64,000 bases of DNA from Alentia gelatinosa (lineage: Eukaryota; Annelida; Polychaeta; Phyllodocida; Polynoidae), in contig OX465584.1 of NCBI GenBank assembly GCA_950022655.1, forward strand, positions 5,341,694 through 5,405,693, given 5' to 3'. Positions within the stretch are counted from its first letter, which is position 1; every line of letters begins with the position of its first letter. A model generated the notes under the pieces. That model made no database searches, was not told where the DNA came from, and saw only the letters and a program-made list of their open reading frames with translations. The position numbers and the translations under genes were made by a program. Shown piece by piece: positions 46,101 through 54,139 of the stretch.

Positions 46101-48817
46101 GAATATGGCAAAATATTCAGAAATTGTTGTATTCTACTTTTCGTCTTAACTTAATTGTGCAAATAAAAATATTCATATGGTAATTTGACACTCGGGAGTG
46201 CCAATTAACCATTGTAGCTAGTGTAAGTGATTATTTAATTGATTATTTCCGAGAGGATTACTATTGCCCGCCATTGGGGTTTCAGTTGACGCATCTTATT
46301 TTACATAATTTCACAGATCCCATTCCGAGATGCACATGGACTGTCGGGAATGTGTGTGGCCATGGCGGAGGAAAAGAAGTGTAAACTGACAGATTTGACA
46401 GTTACTGATCTGAAGACTATCAGGTAATTAGTAGAGAATTATTTCGCCTTACATTTTGGTAGCTTACACCTAACCAATATACATGTACCACTTCCCTTAG
46501 GTGACATCAATTGCCATGAAAACATCGCCAATGTTGTGCACAGTAGCGTTAACACTGGAAGCGTGAAACGTGCTACAAGTAATGATAAAACACCCTGCAC
46601 ACCTCACGTCTGAACTCACATACTGGAAACAGTTAAAATAGCATGATTTAAGTGGAAAATTACCCATTTGAAATATGTGCACTGGGATGTGACAATATTT
46701 AGCTTTGATACTGTTATGGTTTGATTCCATTTGGCTGAATCTGGTTGTAAAGTTCCAGACTATACATCCCTATCGTGACCAATTACATTGGTTTCTATAC
46801 GAAGAGATCAAGTCATGTAAATTGCCCATAATTATTAGTACCAAAATGACTGCATTAGGACAGTCGCCATCTTGTAGTAGCTCGCTCCCTGTCCTGATGT
46901 TATCCGTATGGCAGCCATGTATTGAATGGCATAATAACCCTCATTATCGCTCACTCTAATTCCCAGTCTGGCCACATGGGGGCAGGGCACTCTGACATGA
47001 CACAGACACCTGAGTTGTTAGTGACATGAGCAGCCCTCCTGGCATGTGCGACAGACTGGAACGAGACTGGTCAGTCCTGATTGGCTGTTGCTTCATCAGC
47101 CAATCCCAGCATAAAGTTTACAAGCTTACCCTGAAACCAGATGCTACCTGCTATGTGTATATAAGTGAATGTTTTATGTGTGATTAAACAGTCTAATCTG
47201 TTCTAGATCTTGTAACTATACCTCAAGCATTCTAGTTGATTTCTTAAGGTTATGAACCTTTAGATCCACCAATCTACCTGCCAGCTGCCAAGTACCCATT
47301 GCCCACCTGCCACCCAATGTTACACACCCATTGTCCACCTGCCACCAAATGTTACATAGCCATTGCCCACCTGCCACCCAATGCTACACCCCCATTACCC
47401 ACCTGCCACCCAATTTTACACGTCCATTGCCACCCAATGCCACACGCCCATTGCCCACCTGCCACCCAATGCTGCACACCCATTGCCCACCTGCCACACA
47501 ATGCTACATGACCATTGCCCACCTGCCACCCAATGCTACACGTCCATTGCCCACCTGCCACCCAATGCTACACGCCCATTGCCCACCTGCCACCCAATGT
47601 TGCACGCCCATTGCCCACCTGCCACCCAATGTTACATGAACATTGCCCACCTGCCACACAATGCTACATGACCATTGCCCACCTGCCACACAATGCTACA
47701 TGACCATTGCCCACCTGCCACACAATGCTACATGACCATCGCCACCTGCCACACAATGCTACATGACCATTGCCCACCTGCCACACAATGCTACATGATC
47801 ATTGCCCACCTGCCACACAATGTTACACGTCCACTGCCCACCTGCCACACAATGCTACACGATCATTGCCCACCTGCCACACAATGCTACACGTCCATTG
47901 CCACCTGCCACCCAATGCTACATGACCATTGCCCACCTGCCACACAATGCTACATGATCATTGCCCACCTGCCACACAATGCTACATGATCATTGCCCAC
48001 CTGCCACACAATGCTACATGATCATTGCCCACCTGCCACACAATGCTACATGACCATTGCCCACCTGCCACACAATGCTACATGATCATTGCCCACCTGC
48101 CACACAATGCTACATGATCATTGCCCACCTGCCACACAATGCTACATGCCTTCTATGACTGTTATAGGATAGCTGAGAAAACCGTGTGTTGTCATTTATT
48201 CATATTATGAAAGGATACTTGACTTAATTTCTACCCCTCCACTCCCAAAAAAACCACAAAAGCCAGTGTTATATCACACAGAGATATATAAGCTGAGCGT
48301 AGAGGAAAGTGCTCTGACATTGTAAGACAAGCCGCAAACCAAGTCGTAGTCACTCCCTCTAAAGTCCTATAGTTTAACCTCCCCTCTCTTTCACACAGAG
48401 ATGGCAGTTTTTACTTTCCCATGGAAAGCCTTGGTTTCATTGTGTAGAACTAAGATGGTTGAGCCTCATTCATGCCAATAAAACATTGATTTTAACCTCC
48501 TCACAAGCCCTTAGTTCCATTCCATGGCCAACAACGTCTTGTCCATGATTCATCAGTGTTTCTGAGGCAGTAAATTCCACATGAAAAAGATTCCCACTTT
48601 TCTTCCTGACCCCTACTGACATCACTGTAATTTCATAAATCAACCAGTCGAGGACACTTTGTGCATGTTCTCTTGCAGCCCCAGCTTCGAGGATGATGTG
48701 GCCGGTGTGTGGGACTACGACCACAGCGTGGAGCAGTATCAGTCTGTGGGAGGTACGAGTCGCTCGTCTGTCATGGAACAGACCGAGAAGCTCAGCGCGT
48801 GGCTCGACAAGCTCTGA
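34163..48817 (+). CDS. ASL: Argininosuccinate lyase, complete
   Basis: Thirteen coding exons join in frame to 463 residues (human ASL has 464): 34163-34177, 34995-35102, 36811-36981, 37996-38150, 38784-38861, 39656-39733, 40478-40530, 41580-41642, 42001-42200, 44130-44273, 45673-45753, 46317-46423, 48679-48817. All introns are GT-AG. ASL cleaves argininosuccinate to arginine and fumarate as a cytosolic homotetramer in the urea cycle/arginine synthesis. Family motifs are in order: KLWGGRF (8-14), [12 protein letters not shown] (86-97), [13 protein letters not shown] (106-118), [18 protein letters not shown] with the catalytic-base His at 161, [10 protein letters not shown] (281-290) with the catalytic-loop serines 282/283, [12 protein letters not shown], and [17 protein letters not shown]. 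The start ATG has A at -3 and G at +4. Odd points: Ala replaces Pro after QKKN, exon 11 exists twice, and repeat arrays abut exon 10 and the stop codon. Confidence 0.96.
34198..34410 (+). repeat. Long inverted repeat just inside the ASL intron
   Basis: gacacaccaagcgagt (34201) pairs with actcgcttggtgtgtc (34392). gcgat and cgccaacacaaaat pair with attttgtgttggcg. The left arm begins about 20 bp after the donor of the MAAGE exon. Confidence 0.75.
34680..34955 (+). repeat. Modular hairpin element, stem type 8, copy 2
   Basis: Stem tttggtcaaactcatgctct ... caatgactatgatcaa, diverged from 32785. The module tatctcacccctgtacacac ... cccaatgttaagcctgtggg ... aggggtgagata is well conserved. It ends 40 bp before ASL exon 2. 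Confidence 0.75.
34995..35102 (+). CDS. ASL: ASL coding exon 2
   Basis: [20 protein letters not shown] followed by [16 protein letters not shown]; phase 0 at both ends, acceptor caacacag, donor gtgact. Confidence 0.93.
35432..35520 (+). repeat. AGAGATGGCAG dispersed family, 5' fragment
   Basis: agatggcagctttccg, tttccatgaaagtcc, ttcattttcagt and the tgttaaacaacgatga landmark, about 90 bp only. Confidence 0.55.
35704..36032 (+). repeat. Hairpin repeat family A, copy 2
   Basis: tatagaacgtcctgatc ... tagtacaagcatggtaggtc hairpin, then an AT-rich tail with ttacgttatgtgg and cggcatgggtatatagtaa. Same order as 40072-40394. Confidence 0.72.
36205..36755 (+). repeat. Composite of two modular hairpins with alternating modules
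   Basis: Order: stem type 1 hairpin (36205-36350), module with cctaacgttaagcctatgg and ggggtgagat (36356-36494), stem type 7 hairpin (36502-36630), then a module again with cccaatgttaagtttatggg (36640-36755). Hairpin loops read aaagcaaagcagag and ggtgaagcc. It ends about 50 bp before ASL exon 3. Confidence 0.75.
36811..36981 (+). CDS. ASL: ASL coding exon 3
   Basis: [20 protein letters not shown] to [13 protein letters not shown] in phase 0, acceptor ccaccacag, donor gtaggc. [10 protein letters not shown] is a near-invariant substrate-binding block of argininosuccinate lyases. Confidence 0.94.
37190..37475 (-). mobile_element. Tandem pair of tRNA-derived SINE units
   Basis: Two units of about 180 bp in the same orientation. 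On the minus strand each reads a tRNA-like head: A-box region tgtggagcagtcagcagagc (second unit), and B box gggttcgaacccc at 37410-37422 with a diverged version near 37213. Then comes gctatcggcagtc. A real tRNA is unlikely because the acceptor arms do not pair. Confidence 0.6.
37605..37770 (+). repeat. Dispersed repeat, copy 1 (copy 2 at 55830-56000)
   Basis: Shared strings include agagaag, agtatagaaatacaaaaaa versus tgtagaacttcaaaaaa, cgagaatctcactc and ttcaatctccca. No coding evidence. Confidence 0.5.
37833..37957 (+). repeat. Dispersed repeat, copy 2 (copy 1 at 27467-27590)
   Basis: tttgtttggctgcaggcatt, aaagaatac and gtggaaaaaggcctattt match the first copy. It ends about 40 bp before ASL exon 4. 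Confidence 0.6.
37996..38150 (+). CDS. ASL: ASL coding exon 4
   Basis: [20 protein letters not shown] then [12 protein letters not shown]; leaves in phase 2, donor gtgagc overlapping an in-frame TGA that would end the protein if read through. Confidence 0.94.
38784..38861 (+). CDS. ASL: ASL coding exon 5
   Basis: [20 protein letters not shown] then SHWML; contains catalytic-base His161 in PGYTH. Phase 2 in and out, acceptor ttgcgcag, donor gtgagc. Confidence 0.93.
38886..39335 (+). repeat. AGAGATGGCAG dispersed family, interrupted copy
   Basis: 5' half (agagatcgcagttttcc ... atgccaataaagcagtggtt) to 39007 and 3' half (aaacagtggttcaaacctcc ... tctgacgtccctgta) from 39180. The interruption duplicates the cagtggtt string and holds a TA microsatellite. 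Confidence 0.68.
39385..39640 (+). repeat. Modular hairpin element, stem type 7, copy 3
   Basis: Module with catagacttaacattgg, agtatttagaaaaaatactc and ggggtgagata, then hairpin arms agagctcgatcccatc and gatgggatac with loop ggcttcgcc at 39568-39576. Confidence 0.8.
39656..39733 (+). CDS. ASL: ASL coding exon 6
   Basis: [20 protein letters not shown] then VLPLG, phase 2 in and out, acceptor tttaaacag, donor gtcagt. A modular hairpin element ends only about 15 bp upstream of the acceptor region. Confidence 0.92.
40072..40394 (+). repeat. Hairpin repeat family A, copy 3
   Basis: Hairpin arms gaccatgctgtacaagtcac and gtgacttgtacaagcatgg with acagaactcgatgataattt opposite aaattatcatcgagttctgt. 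The tail ends cggcatgggtatatagtaa. Confidence 0.78.
40478..40530 (+). CDS. ASL: ASL coding exon 7
   Basis: A 53-bp exon, [17 protein letters not shown], acceptor atttctag, donor gtacgt, leaving in phase 1. A Harbinger-like MITE begins 21 bp after the donor. Confidence 0.92.
40551..40895 (+). mobile_element. PIF/Harbinger-like MITE with AGGCCGTGCTCC TIRs
   Basis: Ends aggccgtgctccattgt and acaatggagcacggcct, flanked by TTA on both sides (40548-40550, 40896-40898). Further inverted pieces (ccactggagattgat / atcaatctccagtgg) lie inside. It is inserted 21 bp after ASL exon 7. Confidence 0.85.
41000..41250 (+). repeat. Short irregular repeat aaaggagaacaccagt
   Basis: Six or so degenerate copies of ttaaaggagagcaccag / gtaaaaagtcca, spaced 28-40 bp, in the intron between ASL exons 7 and 8. 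Nothing else was recognised up to 41579. Confidence 0.6.
41580..41642 (+). CDS. ASL: ASL coding exon 8
   Basis: A 63-bp exon, [20 protein letters not shown], acceptor ttgttacag, donor gtcagt, phase 1 in and out. The DATSDREFV block is typical of ASL. Confidence 0.92.
42001..42200 (+). CDS. ASL: ASL coding exon 9 (signature exon)
   Basis: [20 protein letters not shown] ... [20 protein letters not shown] ... GKAGRLFGH. Carries the fumarate-lyase superfamily signature [10 protein letters not shown]; the next residue is Ala where most ASLs have Pro. Acceptor gtgtttcag, donor gtgagt, leaves in phase 0. Confidence 0.95.
42262..42342 (+). pseudogene. Out-of-order duplicate of ASL exon 11
   Basis: Codes the same 27 residues ([20 protein letters not shown] plus YYLVRKG) as 45673-45753, with one synonymous change (CCT/CCA). 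Acceptor ttgcag and donor gtgcgt are intact and phase 0 is kept. Duplication continues about 68 bp into the following intron (to about 42411), with five mismatches there. It sits before exon 10, so inclusion would scramble the normal order; it could be a silent duplicate, an alternative exon or an assembly artefact. Confidence 0.8.
43464..43850 (+). repeat. Dispersed repeat family G, rearranged copy
   Basis: Starts ccatattgaggtgtcccata, then the gggagt/taacctctgg block in reverse (ccagaggttacgaaaccccc) and ggaaatttcag in reverse, ending tatcaccatacaacgatggc. This indicates a fold-back arrangement of family G. The 139-codon minus-strand frame is incidental. Confidence 0.6.
43866..44026 (+). 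repeat. Dispersed repeat family G, 3' part
   Basis: ttattttcagtttctccaat, tttacctggggcaatattag, ggagtttaataacgtctgg, matching the ends of 3997-4352 and 62475-62518. Confidence 0.65.
44130..44273 (+). CDS. ASL: ASL coding exon 10
   Basis: [20 protein letters not shown] ... [13 protein letters not shown], 48 codons in phase 0, acceptor gttgacag, donor gtcagt. Both splice sites are end members of tandem arrays. Confidence 0.93.
44271..45190 (+). repeat. 34-bp minisatellite seeded on the exon 10 donor, about 27 copies
   Basis: Unit aaggtcagtgtagatgttgt plus agtatgatcttctg. The first unit contains the last codon AAG and donor gtcagt of ASL exon 10. A subset of units also keeps CTC before AAG, as in the exon. 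Variant types alternate (tgttgtag / tactgtag; cttctgaagg / cttctcaagg). Diverged units continue to about 45600. Confidence 0.95.
45673..45753 (+). CDS. ASL: ASL coding exon 11
   Basis: [20 protein letters not shown] then YYLVRKG, phase 0, acceptor ttttgcag, donor gtgcgt. This copy is in the order expected from homologues; the twin is at 42262-42342. Confidence 0.93.
45822..46055 (+). repeat. AGAGATGGCAG dispersed family, copy lacking 5' end
   Basis: ttttccatagaaatccct, gatgagccacattcatg, aaacagtggtttaaacctcc, tggccaacattgatgtc, agtaaattcgcaatgaaaaa in family order. Confidence 0.65.
46317..46423 (+). CDS. ASL: ASL coding exon 12
   Basis: [20 protein letters not shown] ... LTVTDLKTI with a split Ser codon, acceptor ttcacag, donor gtaatt. 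Confidence 0.93.
46430..47285 (+). other. Intron stretch without a recognised feature
   Basis: ASL intron 12. A half MITE (ggtttgattccatttggctg, 46718-46737) is related to the element at 15875. No other exon or RNA gene was recognised. Confidence 0.5.
47287..48155 (+). repeat. About 32-bp minisatellite, some 27 copies
   Basis: Unit cattgcccacctgccacaca plus atgctacatgat. The 5' half of the array is more varied (cacccaatg, cacacccatt), the 3' half nearly uniform (cacacaatgctacatgatc). Occasional units are shortened to cattgccacctg. It lies in the last ASL intron. Confidence 0.92.
48395..48629 (+). repeat. AGAGATGGCAG dispersed family, copy near the last ASL exon
   Basis: agagatggcagtttt, tttcccatggaaagcc, gagcctcattcatgcc, aataaaacattg, tggccaacaacg, gaggcagtaaattccacatg, ctgacatcactgta. 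It ends about 50 bp before the acceptor of the terminal exon. Confidence 0.72.
48679..48817 (+). CDS. ASL: ASL terminal coding exon
   Basis: [20 protein letters not shown] ... [11 protein letters not shown], stop TGA at 48815-48817, acceptor tcttgcag. The VWDYxHSVEQY block is diagnostic of the ASL C-terminus. The stop lies in the first unit of a 39-bp array. Confidence 0.94.
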
Positions 48818-49190
48818 ACCTGACAACTTCCAACTCAACGAAAGTCTCAACATTAGACTGGGCAACTTCCAACTCAACGAAAGTCTCAACACTGAACCTG
48901 GCAACTTCGACCTCCACGAAAGCATCAATATTAGACGGGGCAACTTCCAACTCAACGAAAGCCTCAACATTAGACTGGGCAACTTCCAACTCAACGAAAG
49001 TCTCAACACTGAACCTGGCAACTTCGACCTCCACGAAAGCATCAATATTAGACGGGGCAACTTCCAACTCAACAAAAGCCTCAACATTAGACAGTGCAAT
49101 TTCCAATTCAATGAAAGCCTCAACTTTAGACTGGGCAATTTCAAACTCAACGAAAGCCTCAACGCTGTGAATATGACAAGTTCCAATTCG
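48818..49190 (+). repeat. 39-bp array directly after the ASL stop codon
   Basis: Nine units of ggcaacttccaactcaacga plus aagtctcaacattagactg, in a three-unit higher-order pattern (117 bp) repeated twice. Degenerate units continue to about 49480. Because 39 is a multiple of 3, two non-ASL plus frames and minus-strand frames stay open. One reads a 13-residue repeat GNFQLNESLNIRL. The stop-codon context ctctgaacctgacaacttcc is itself the first unit. Confidence 0.92.
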
Positions 49191-49638
49191 ACGAAAACCT
49201 CAGCACTGCCAACCTGTCAACTTCCAAATAACGAAATCCAAAAGTATGGGAGTCTGGCACCTTCTAACTCACTGAAAGCCTAAATAATAAACCTGGCAAC
49301 TTCCAAATAACGAAAGCCAAATATCTGGGAGTCTGGCAACTTCTAACTCACCGAAAGCGTAAATAATGAAGCTGGCAACTTCCAACTCACTGAAAGCTTC
49401 AACACTGAACCTGACATCCTTCAACTCAGCACATGGCTTAAGACACCCTCGGAAACCGACAATAGCCAACTTAATGCATGGCGCGACACACTTTGAGCCT
49501 GGACATTTTCAACTAAGCAAATAGTTTAAAACTCAATATGAGGAGAAAAAATGTCTTGGAGGTGAGGGTTCAAAATGAATATCTGAAAGATAATAGGCGA
49601 TATTTTCGCAATCTTGGCCATTATCTCTCAGTTGTGGC

Positions 49639-49644
49639 AATAAA
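49639..49644 (+). terminator. Candidate ASL poly(A) signal
   Basis: aataaa about 820 bp after the ASL stop codon. An earlier aataaa at 49286-49291 lies within the degenerate end of the 39-bp array. Another at 52352-52357 (acaaataaagtatttta) is followed by GT-poor sequence. Use is undetermined. Confidence 0.3.
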
Positions 49645-50104
49645 TTCACTCTGAGAAAAGCTCAAAATGCCAGAGCTTTGGGGGCTTTCGCCCTCAAGGC
49701 CCCCAACTGGGGCTATTTATTCCCAACCTGATGCGGAGTTTCCATCTTATTTATAATTATTTACAAGATTTTTTTAATAATTACTCGAAATGTGAATAAT
49801 GAATACGATATTATAATGGTGACATTGTGTATATCCCGGGATCCTGTTATCCTGGTCATAGGTAGCCTCCAAACTCCCTGCCGCTTTTTCCGTTTTTGTT
49901 CTCAATTTTCAGTCCCACGCCTGAGGAAGGTACAAGTGCTGTATGCTGTATAGGAGGGGTTGTTGTATGTTGTAGACCTCCAAGATCAATAGATCAATAA
50001 TATTGTTAAATGTTCAAAGTAAATGTTGTATGGGACTGATTGATGAGATGAGTGAGAGATCGGATCATGATGAAAAACAAGATTTTCCCGGTTATTTCCA
50101 GTTC

Positions 50105-50403
50105 ATAGGGAGCCAAAGTGAACCCGCTAAAATGGCAGATACCCGTTTTCAAAACACCTTAGTGCTAAACCTATGGGGTTTGAGGCTAGAATTTTGTTTT
50201 TGGTCTCATTTGTTACTTTTGAAGTGAAGTTTACTACTATCGTCTCTGAATAACTATGTCTCGAAGCTACGATGACAGTAGTTAGGTTCATCAAAAATAT
50301 GGATCTAAAAGATTGGAGAATGACACATATAATCTCGAACCTACATAGTGGTGTTTTGTGAACGGGTATCTGTGGTTTCAGTCGGTTCACTTTGGCTCCC
50401 TAT
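50105..50403 (+). mobile_element. MITE with ATAGGGAGCC ends, copy 2
   Basis: Ends atagggagccaaagtgaacc and ggttcactttggctccctat, near-perfect TIRs of at least 20 bp, 299 bp in all. aaatggcagatacccgtttt at the left and gaacgggtatctg at the right extend the inverted repeat. Pair of 24108-24463. Confidence 0.82.
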
Positions 50404-50539
50404 GATGAGCTTAAGTTTCACCGAGGTAGAGATAAAGAGTAGAATTTACTAAAATTCTAGCTTTTTTTGTTGAGAAGGCACTGGCGTCTTGGAACATGCC
50501 TAAGATGAACCTTCATTCCTGGGAGTGTGGTTTTTCTAA

Positions 50540-50935
50540 TCAATCCTACCCCTTATAAATAAAAACGCCATAAGTTTAGCATTGGGTCACTGTATTCTGG
50601 CGAGCATACAGTAAAGTGTTATTTATTGCATGAGGGTAATTAAAAAAATGGCCCAATCAGCAGCCAGAACATAAGCGACGTCACACTAATGCAGTCTATG
50701 AATTGTTGAGTACCCTTGGCAATGCAGCAGCCGCAAATTTCACCCGCCCAAGCAACTTGGTGGAACTAAAATGGCTAATTATTATTCTAAAGTGAAGACG
50801 GGATAGGATGAATACTAAACTGAACTTGAGTTGGTAGTGTGAGTGTTCTCGCACTACGGTCAGGTCGGCTACTCTTTGCGACCTGCTCATCGTGCGATAA
50901 ACACTCACTGTACTAACTTTCATTCAGTTTCTACT
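50540..50935 (-). repeat. Modular hairpin element, stem type 6 (diverged), copy 3
   Basis: Opens aatcctacccc, carries gccataagtttagcattggg and closes gggataggatgaa. The hairpin arms are gtgagtgttctcgcac and gtgcgataaacactcac. The module is longer than in other copies (about 270 bp) because of inserted sequence. Confidence 0.68.
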
Positions 50936-51333
50936 AATTATGGCTCTGGAGATGTGTGGTCAATTATCATATACTGGTATTTATTAACATATGTATAGGG
51001 GAAATTAATATGAGGTATAATAGTGATAATAGGTTTCAGCAAAGAGGAAGGTTTCAGCAAAAGGTTTCCTCAAATAAAAAAGCAAACAACATTATGGTAT
51101 CATTGTCAGCTTAAAAGTGACTCTAGTAAATTCAATTCTACAATTCCAAATATCAAATAAAGATTATCTGGTTAGAAAGATAATCTATACACACAACACC
51201 CGATGGTCACCTTTCCCTGAATCTCAAAAGAAAACCAGGATATATTTCACATAAAATGTAATTTTTCTTCTTTTTTTTTTAGACAAAAAAATAAAATATA
51301 ATATTTCAGCTGTATTCAGTGTGTAGACATGGA

Positions 51334-51459
51334 TAGTGTGGCTGAATGGAATCTGTTCCGAGTTGTTTTGTGTGGGAAATATAAACTCGTTCTTTGACTC
51401 GAACTCTGTTAATATTTCCGACCAAAACAACAAGGAACAGATATAATTCAGCCACACTC
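51334..51459 (+). repeat. Hairpin repeat
   Basis: agtgtggctgaat and attcagccacact close a hairpin with internal gttgttttg / caaaacaac pairing, about 126 bp. Flanking modules of the modular family are not evident. Confidence 0.6.
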
Positions 51460-51474
51460 ACTGTGTCTCCCTGT

Positions 51475-51885
51475 AATTATATACCTGAGCCTTCGCATTG
51501 AAGAATTCTCCACCATTTCGTTTCGGATGGTTCATGACAGGTCATGTGATACGGAGGATAGATTTATATATATTATTATATACCTGTGGCTGTATGATCT
51601 ACATATACTACCCGCTCCTACCCATGACGTATTTATACCCGTACGCCACACTGTGACGTACGGGGTATGTGATCACATGACTAGCTACAATTTCGCCATT
51701 TTTAGGTATATAATAATACGAAAACAGGCTGACTGTCTTCGTACATCAAAGTACTTGGTAAAATTATGGATCATATACATCCCTCTGCCTACGGCATCTG
51801 GATGTATGTGATCAATAATTTCATAGCGAATTTTTGATGTACGAAGACAGTAAGCCAGTTTCCGAATAATACGCCACTTTAGAGG
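51475..51885 (+). repeat. Family C hairpin element
   Basis: tatacctgtggctgtatgat, cctacccatgacgtatttat, then hairpin arms ggtaaaattatggatcatat and gtgatcaataatttc around ctgcctacggcatc. The ends aatacgaaaacaggctgact and gtaagccagtttccgaataa are mutually inverted. Confidence 0.65.
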
Positions 51886-52424
51886 CGTGCGGATTCCATA
51901 TGGTTACATGGCGTCAATGTGAGACATTGGCTCACAGGTATGATATACTATACCACTCCTGGCTATTAAATAGACCATTTTTGGGATCATATTTTTGTAC
52001 AAGAAGCAACATGCATTGATATTATCCAGCTTGTGTATTGACAAAATAAAAGTCAAGATATTCTCAAATGATTTGGTGTTCAACTACGATCTAGACCTTC
52101 AGTTTATTCTGACTACTATTCTGGCTACTGACGCTCTGTGTAACAGTTTTCTGTGAAGGAGAAATGTTGTATTGATTCTGTGACTTTATTTGACATTGAG
52201 CTCCTGCTGATATTTTGTCTACTGAATTATCTAATCATACACATTTTTACTAAGTTTCTTAATGAATGGTGAAGGATGACAGTTATTATTCATGTTGTTT
52301 CTGATCAGGTTTCAGCTGATTTATGTAAAACGGAATACTGCTTGTTGGACAAATAAAGTATTTTATGTAAGAACATTGTAGTTTTTCTTGTACATCTACA
52401 GAACGAAACTCGTCTACCCGCGTA

Positions 52425-52715
52425 TATATGACGGAATGTCCGTATTTCCAGGCCGATGTATAGGGCACATAGCTATTTTTTATGGAGGCGGCCATCTTGC
52501 CCTCCAGATGCAAAAAAGACATCAGGTGGCGGGTCCAGTTATCAATGGATTTTATCATAAATATGTTTGGGGGTTGTCCCTAAAAGGGCCTTGTCTCAAT
52601 TATCTATAGATTATGACAGCAGAATATAGTGGTTGTGCCCCGACTACAGTGGTGTTAACTTAAAAATATCCTGGTGGATGATGGTGAAACTAGCTATCAC
52701 TCTGTGACCTATGAG
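52425..52715 (+). repeat. Dispersed repeat, second copy of 1140-1437
   Basis: agggcacatagctatt, ggaggcggccatcttgccc, caggtggcgg, ttatctatagattatgac and aactagctatcactctgtg in the same order as the first copy. Confidence 0.68.
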
Positions 52716-53726
52716 TACACTCATAAAAAAACCCACTGATTAGTCTTTTTTTGGTAGAGTTTCCATCGGAGCATGGACAGTTTATCTCTAGAGGTTGTAT
52801 GTCCATGATTGGAGGTACCCACTTATACAGCATATGGCCTATGATCCATGGGCGTCGCCATGACCCCCCCCCCCCCCCCCCCCCCCCCAAGTAGGTGTTC
52901 TTCACTAATAGAGGTGAAAAAGTAGTTGTTCTTCACTAAAGGAGGTGGAAAAGAAGTGAGTGATAATTGGTAAATGTCACAACTTTAGCCTTGCTCACAT
53001 ATCTATATAAAGTGTTTCACATGGAAAATATCATGTCTTGGGTTTAATCATTATGTCATCCTGCTTTGGGATTGGTGTAGAGAGTCAAGGGAACCATGGT
53101 AAAATATTGAAAGGCAGTTGAATTTCGTAAGAACAAAGAGCCAGAATACAGGTTTGTCCCCTGACCACCTAGTGACTGCTTTGTGAACTAACAATGGCTC
53201 TGTCCCCTATACACAGGAATGCCAGTTTTCTATGTTTCCATTGAAAATCAGGTTTTTTGGGTATTCCAAAGCGGGGGGCCAACTTTTTTGGGGGTATTCC
53301 AAGGTGAGGGGGGGGGGGGGGGCCAACTTGTTTTTGGGTATTCCCATGTGGTGGGCGAAATTTCTTTCACTTTCTGCCGGGGGTCAGTGTTTTTAGCTAA
53401 ACAATGAGGCAGACTCCCATATTTGTGTTCAATGAAAAGAATTGATATTTGTAATAAATTGCATTCATGTCATATCACAGGAAATCAGCTTAGTTGTACT
53501 ACTATAGTAATGATTAACACACAAGGTAACCATAGTTGTATCACTCCCTGAAGTTCAGTGTCTATGGTTACAGTCCCGTTTCTCTACTGGGAGATATGTG
53601 TACACCCTCTCATAGGCTGACAGACTGATGTGGAGGGAGACAACAATTGACAAATACTAGTGCATTTGTCCCAGAAGTCCCAGTGTCACAAGATCATTAG
53701 TTTTTTCTTCAACATTGATGAATTAG

Positions 53727-54139
53727 GGGCATTTACTACAACATCAAGTGCTACAAAATGCCCCTGTTGCTGCTTATTTCAATAAGATTACCATATTCAT
53801 GGAAGAGCACTATGAGCAAAGAAAACTCTTCATTGAGAGCTTTACATTGAGTACTTTGAGGTTCTACATGCAAAAAAGGGACTTCCTTCTGTATTGCCAC
53901 ACCATGGATTGATCCACTCATACTACAGATCCCTCACACCATGCCAGACTATAACAAATTGCCTGAACATCCATATTTGCATGTCAATGATACTGATACA
54001 AGAAACAGTGAAGGTCCGTTTAGGTCCTGCAATGGAGCCTGATGACTACCACCTGATGGCACAAATCAAGGAAGCAGTTGCTGCTGGATATTTGAATGTG
54101 AACAACCAAGTCTCAATAAGTGACTTCATTGAGAATTAG
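53727..54139 (+). pseudogene. Possible degenerate coding remnant
   Basis: Three adjacent plus-strand frames look more protein-like than their surroundings. One at 53727-53912 includes FNKITIFMEEHYEQRKLFIE. A second, from about 53937, starts HTMPDYNKLPEHPYLHVNDT. A third at about 54002-54139 includes EPDDYHLMAQIKEAVAAGYL and ends at a TAG. Together they suggest a frameshifted old coding sequence or exon. No family was recognised and no splice structure is convincing. Confidence 0.25.

Noticed and set aside
47299..47989. Several frames of about 100 codons rich in Cys, His and Pro
   Set aside because: They are translations of the 32-bp minisatellite in different phases, not a cysteine-rich protein.
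48470..49186. 238-codon minus-strand frame with repeated leucine-rich units
   Set aside because: It stays open only because the 39-bp array is a multiple of three, and it runs antisense to the ASL terminal exon. Not supported as a gene.
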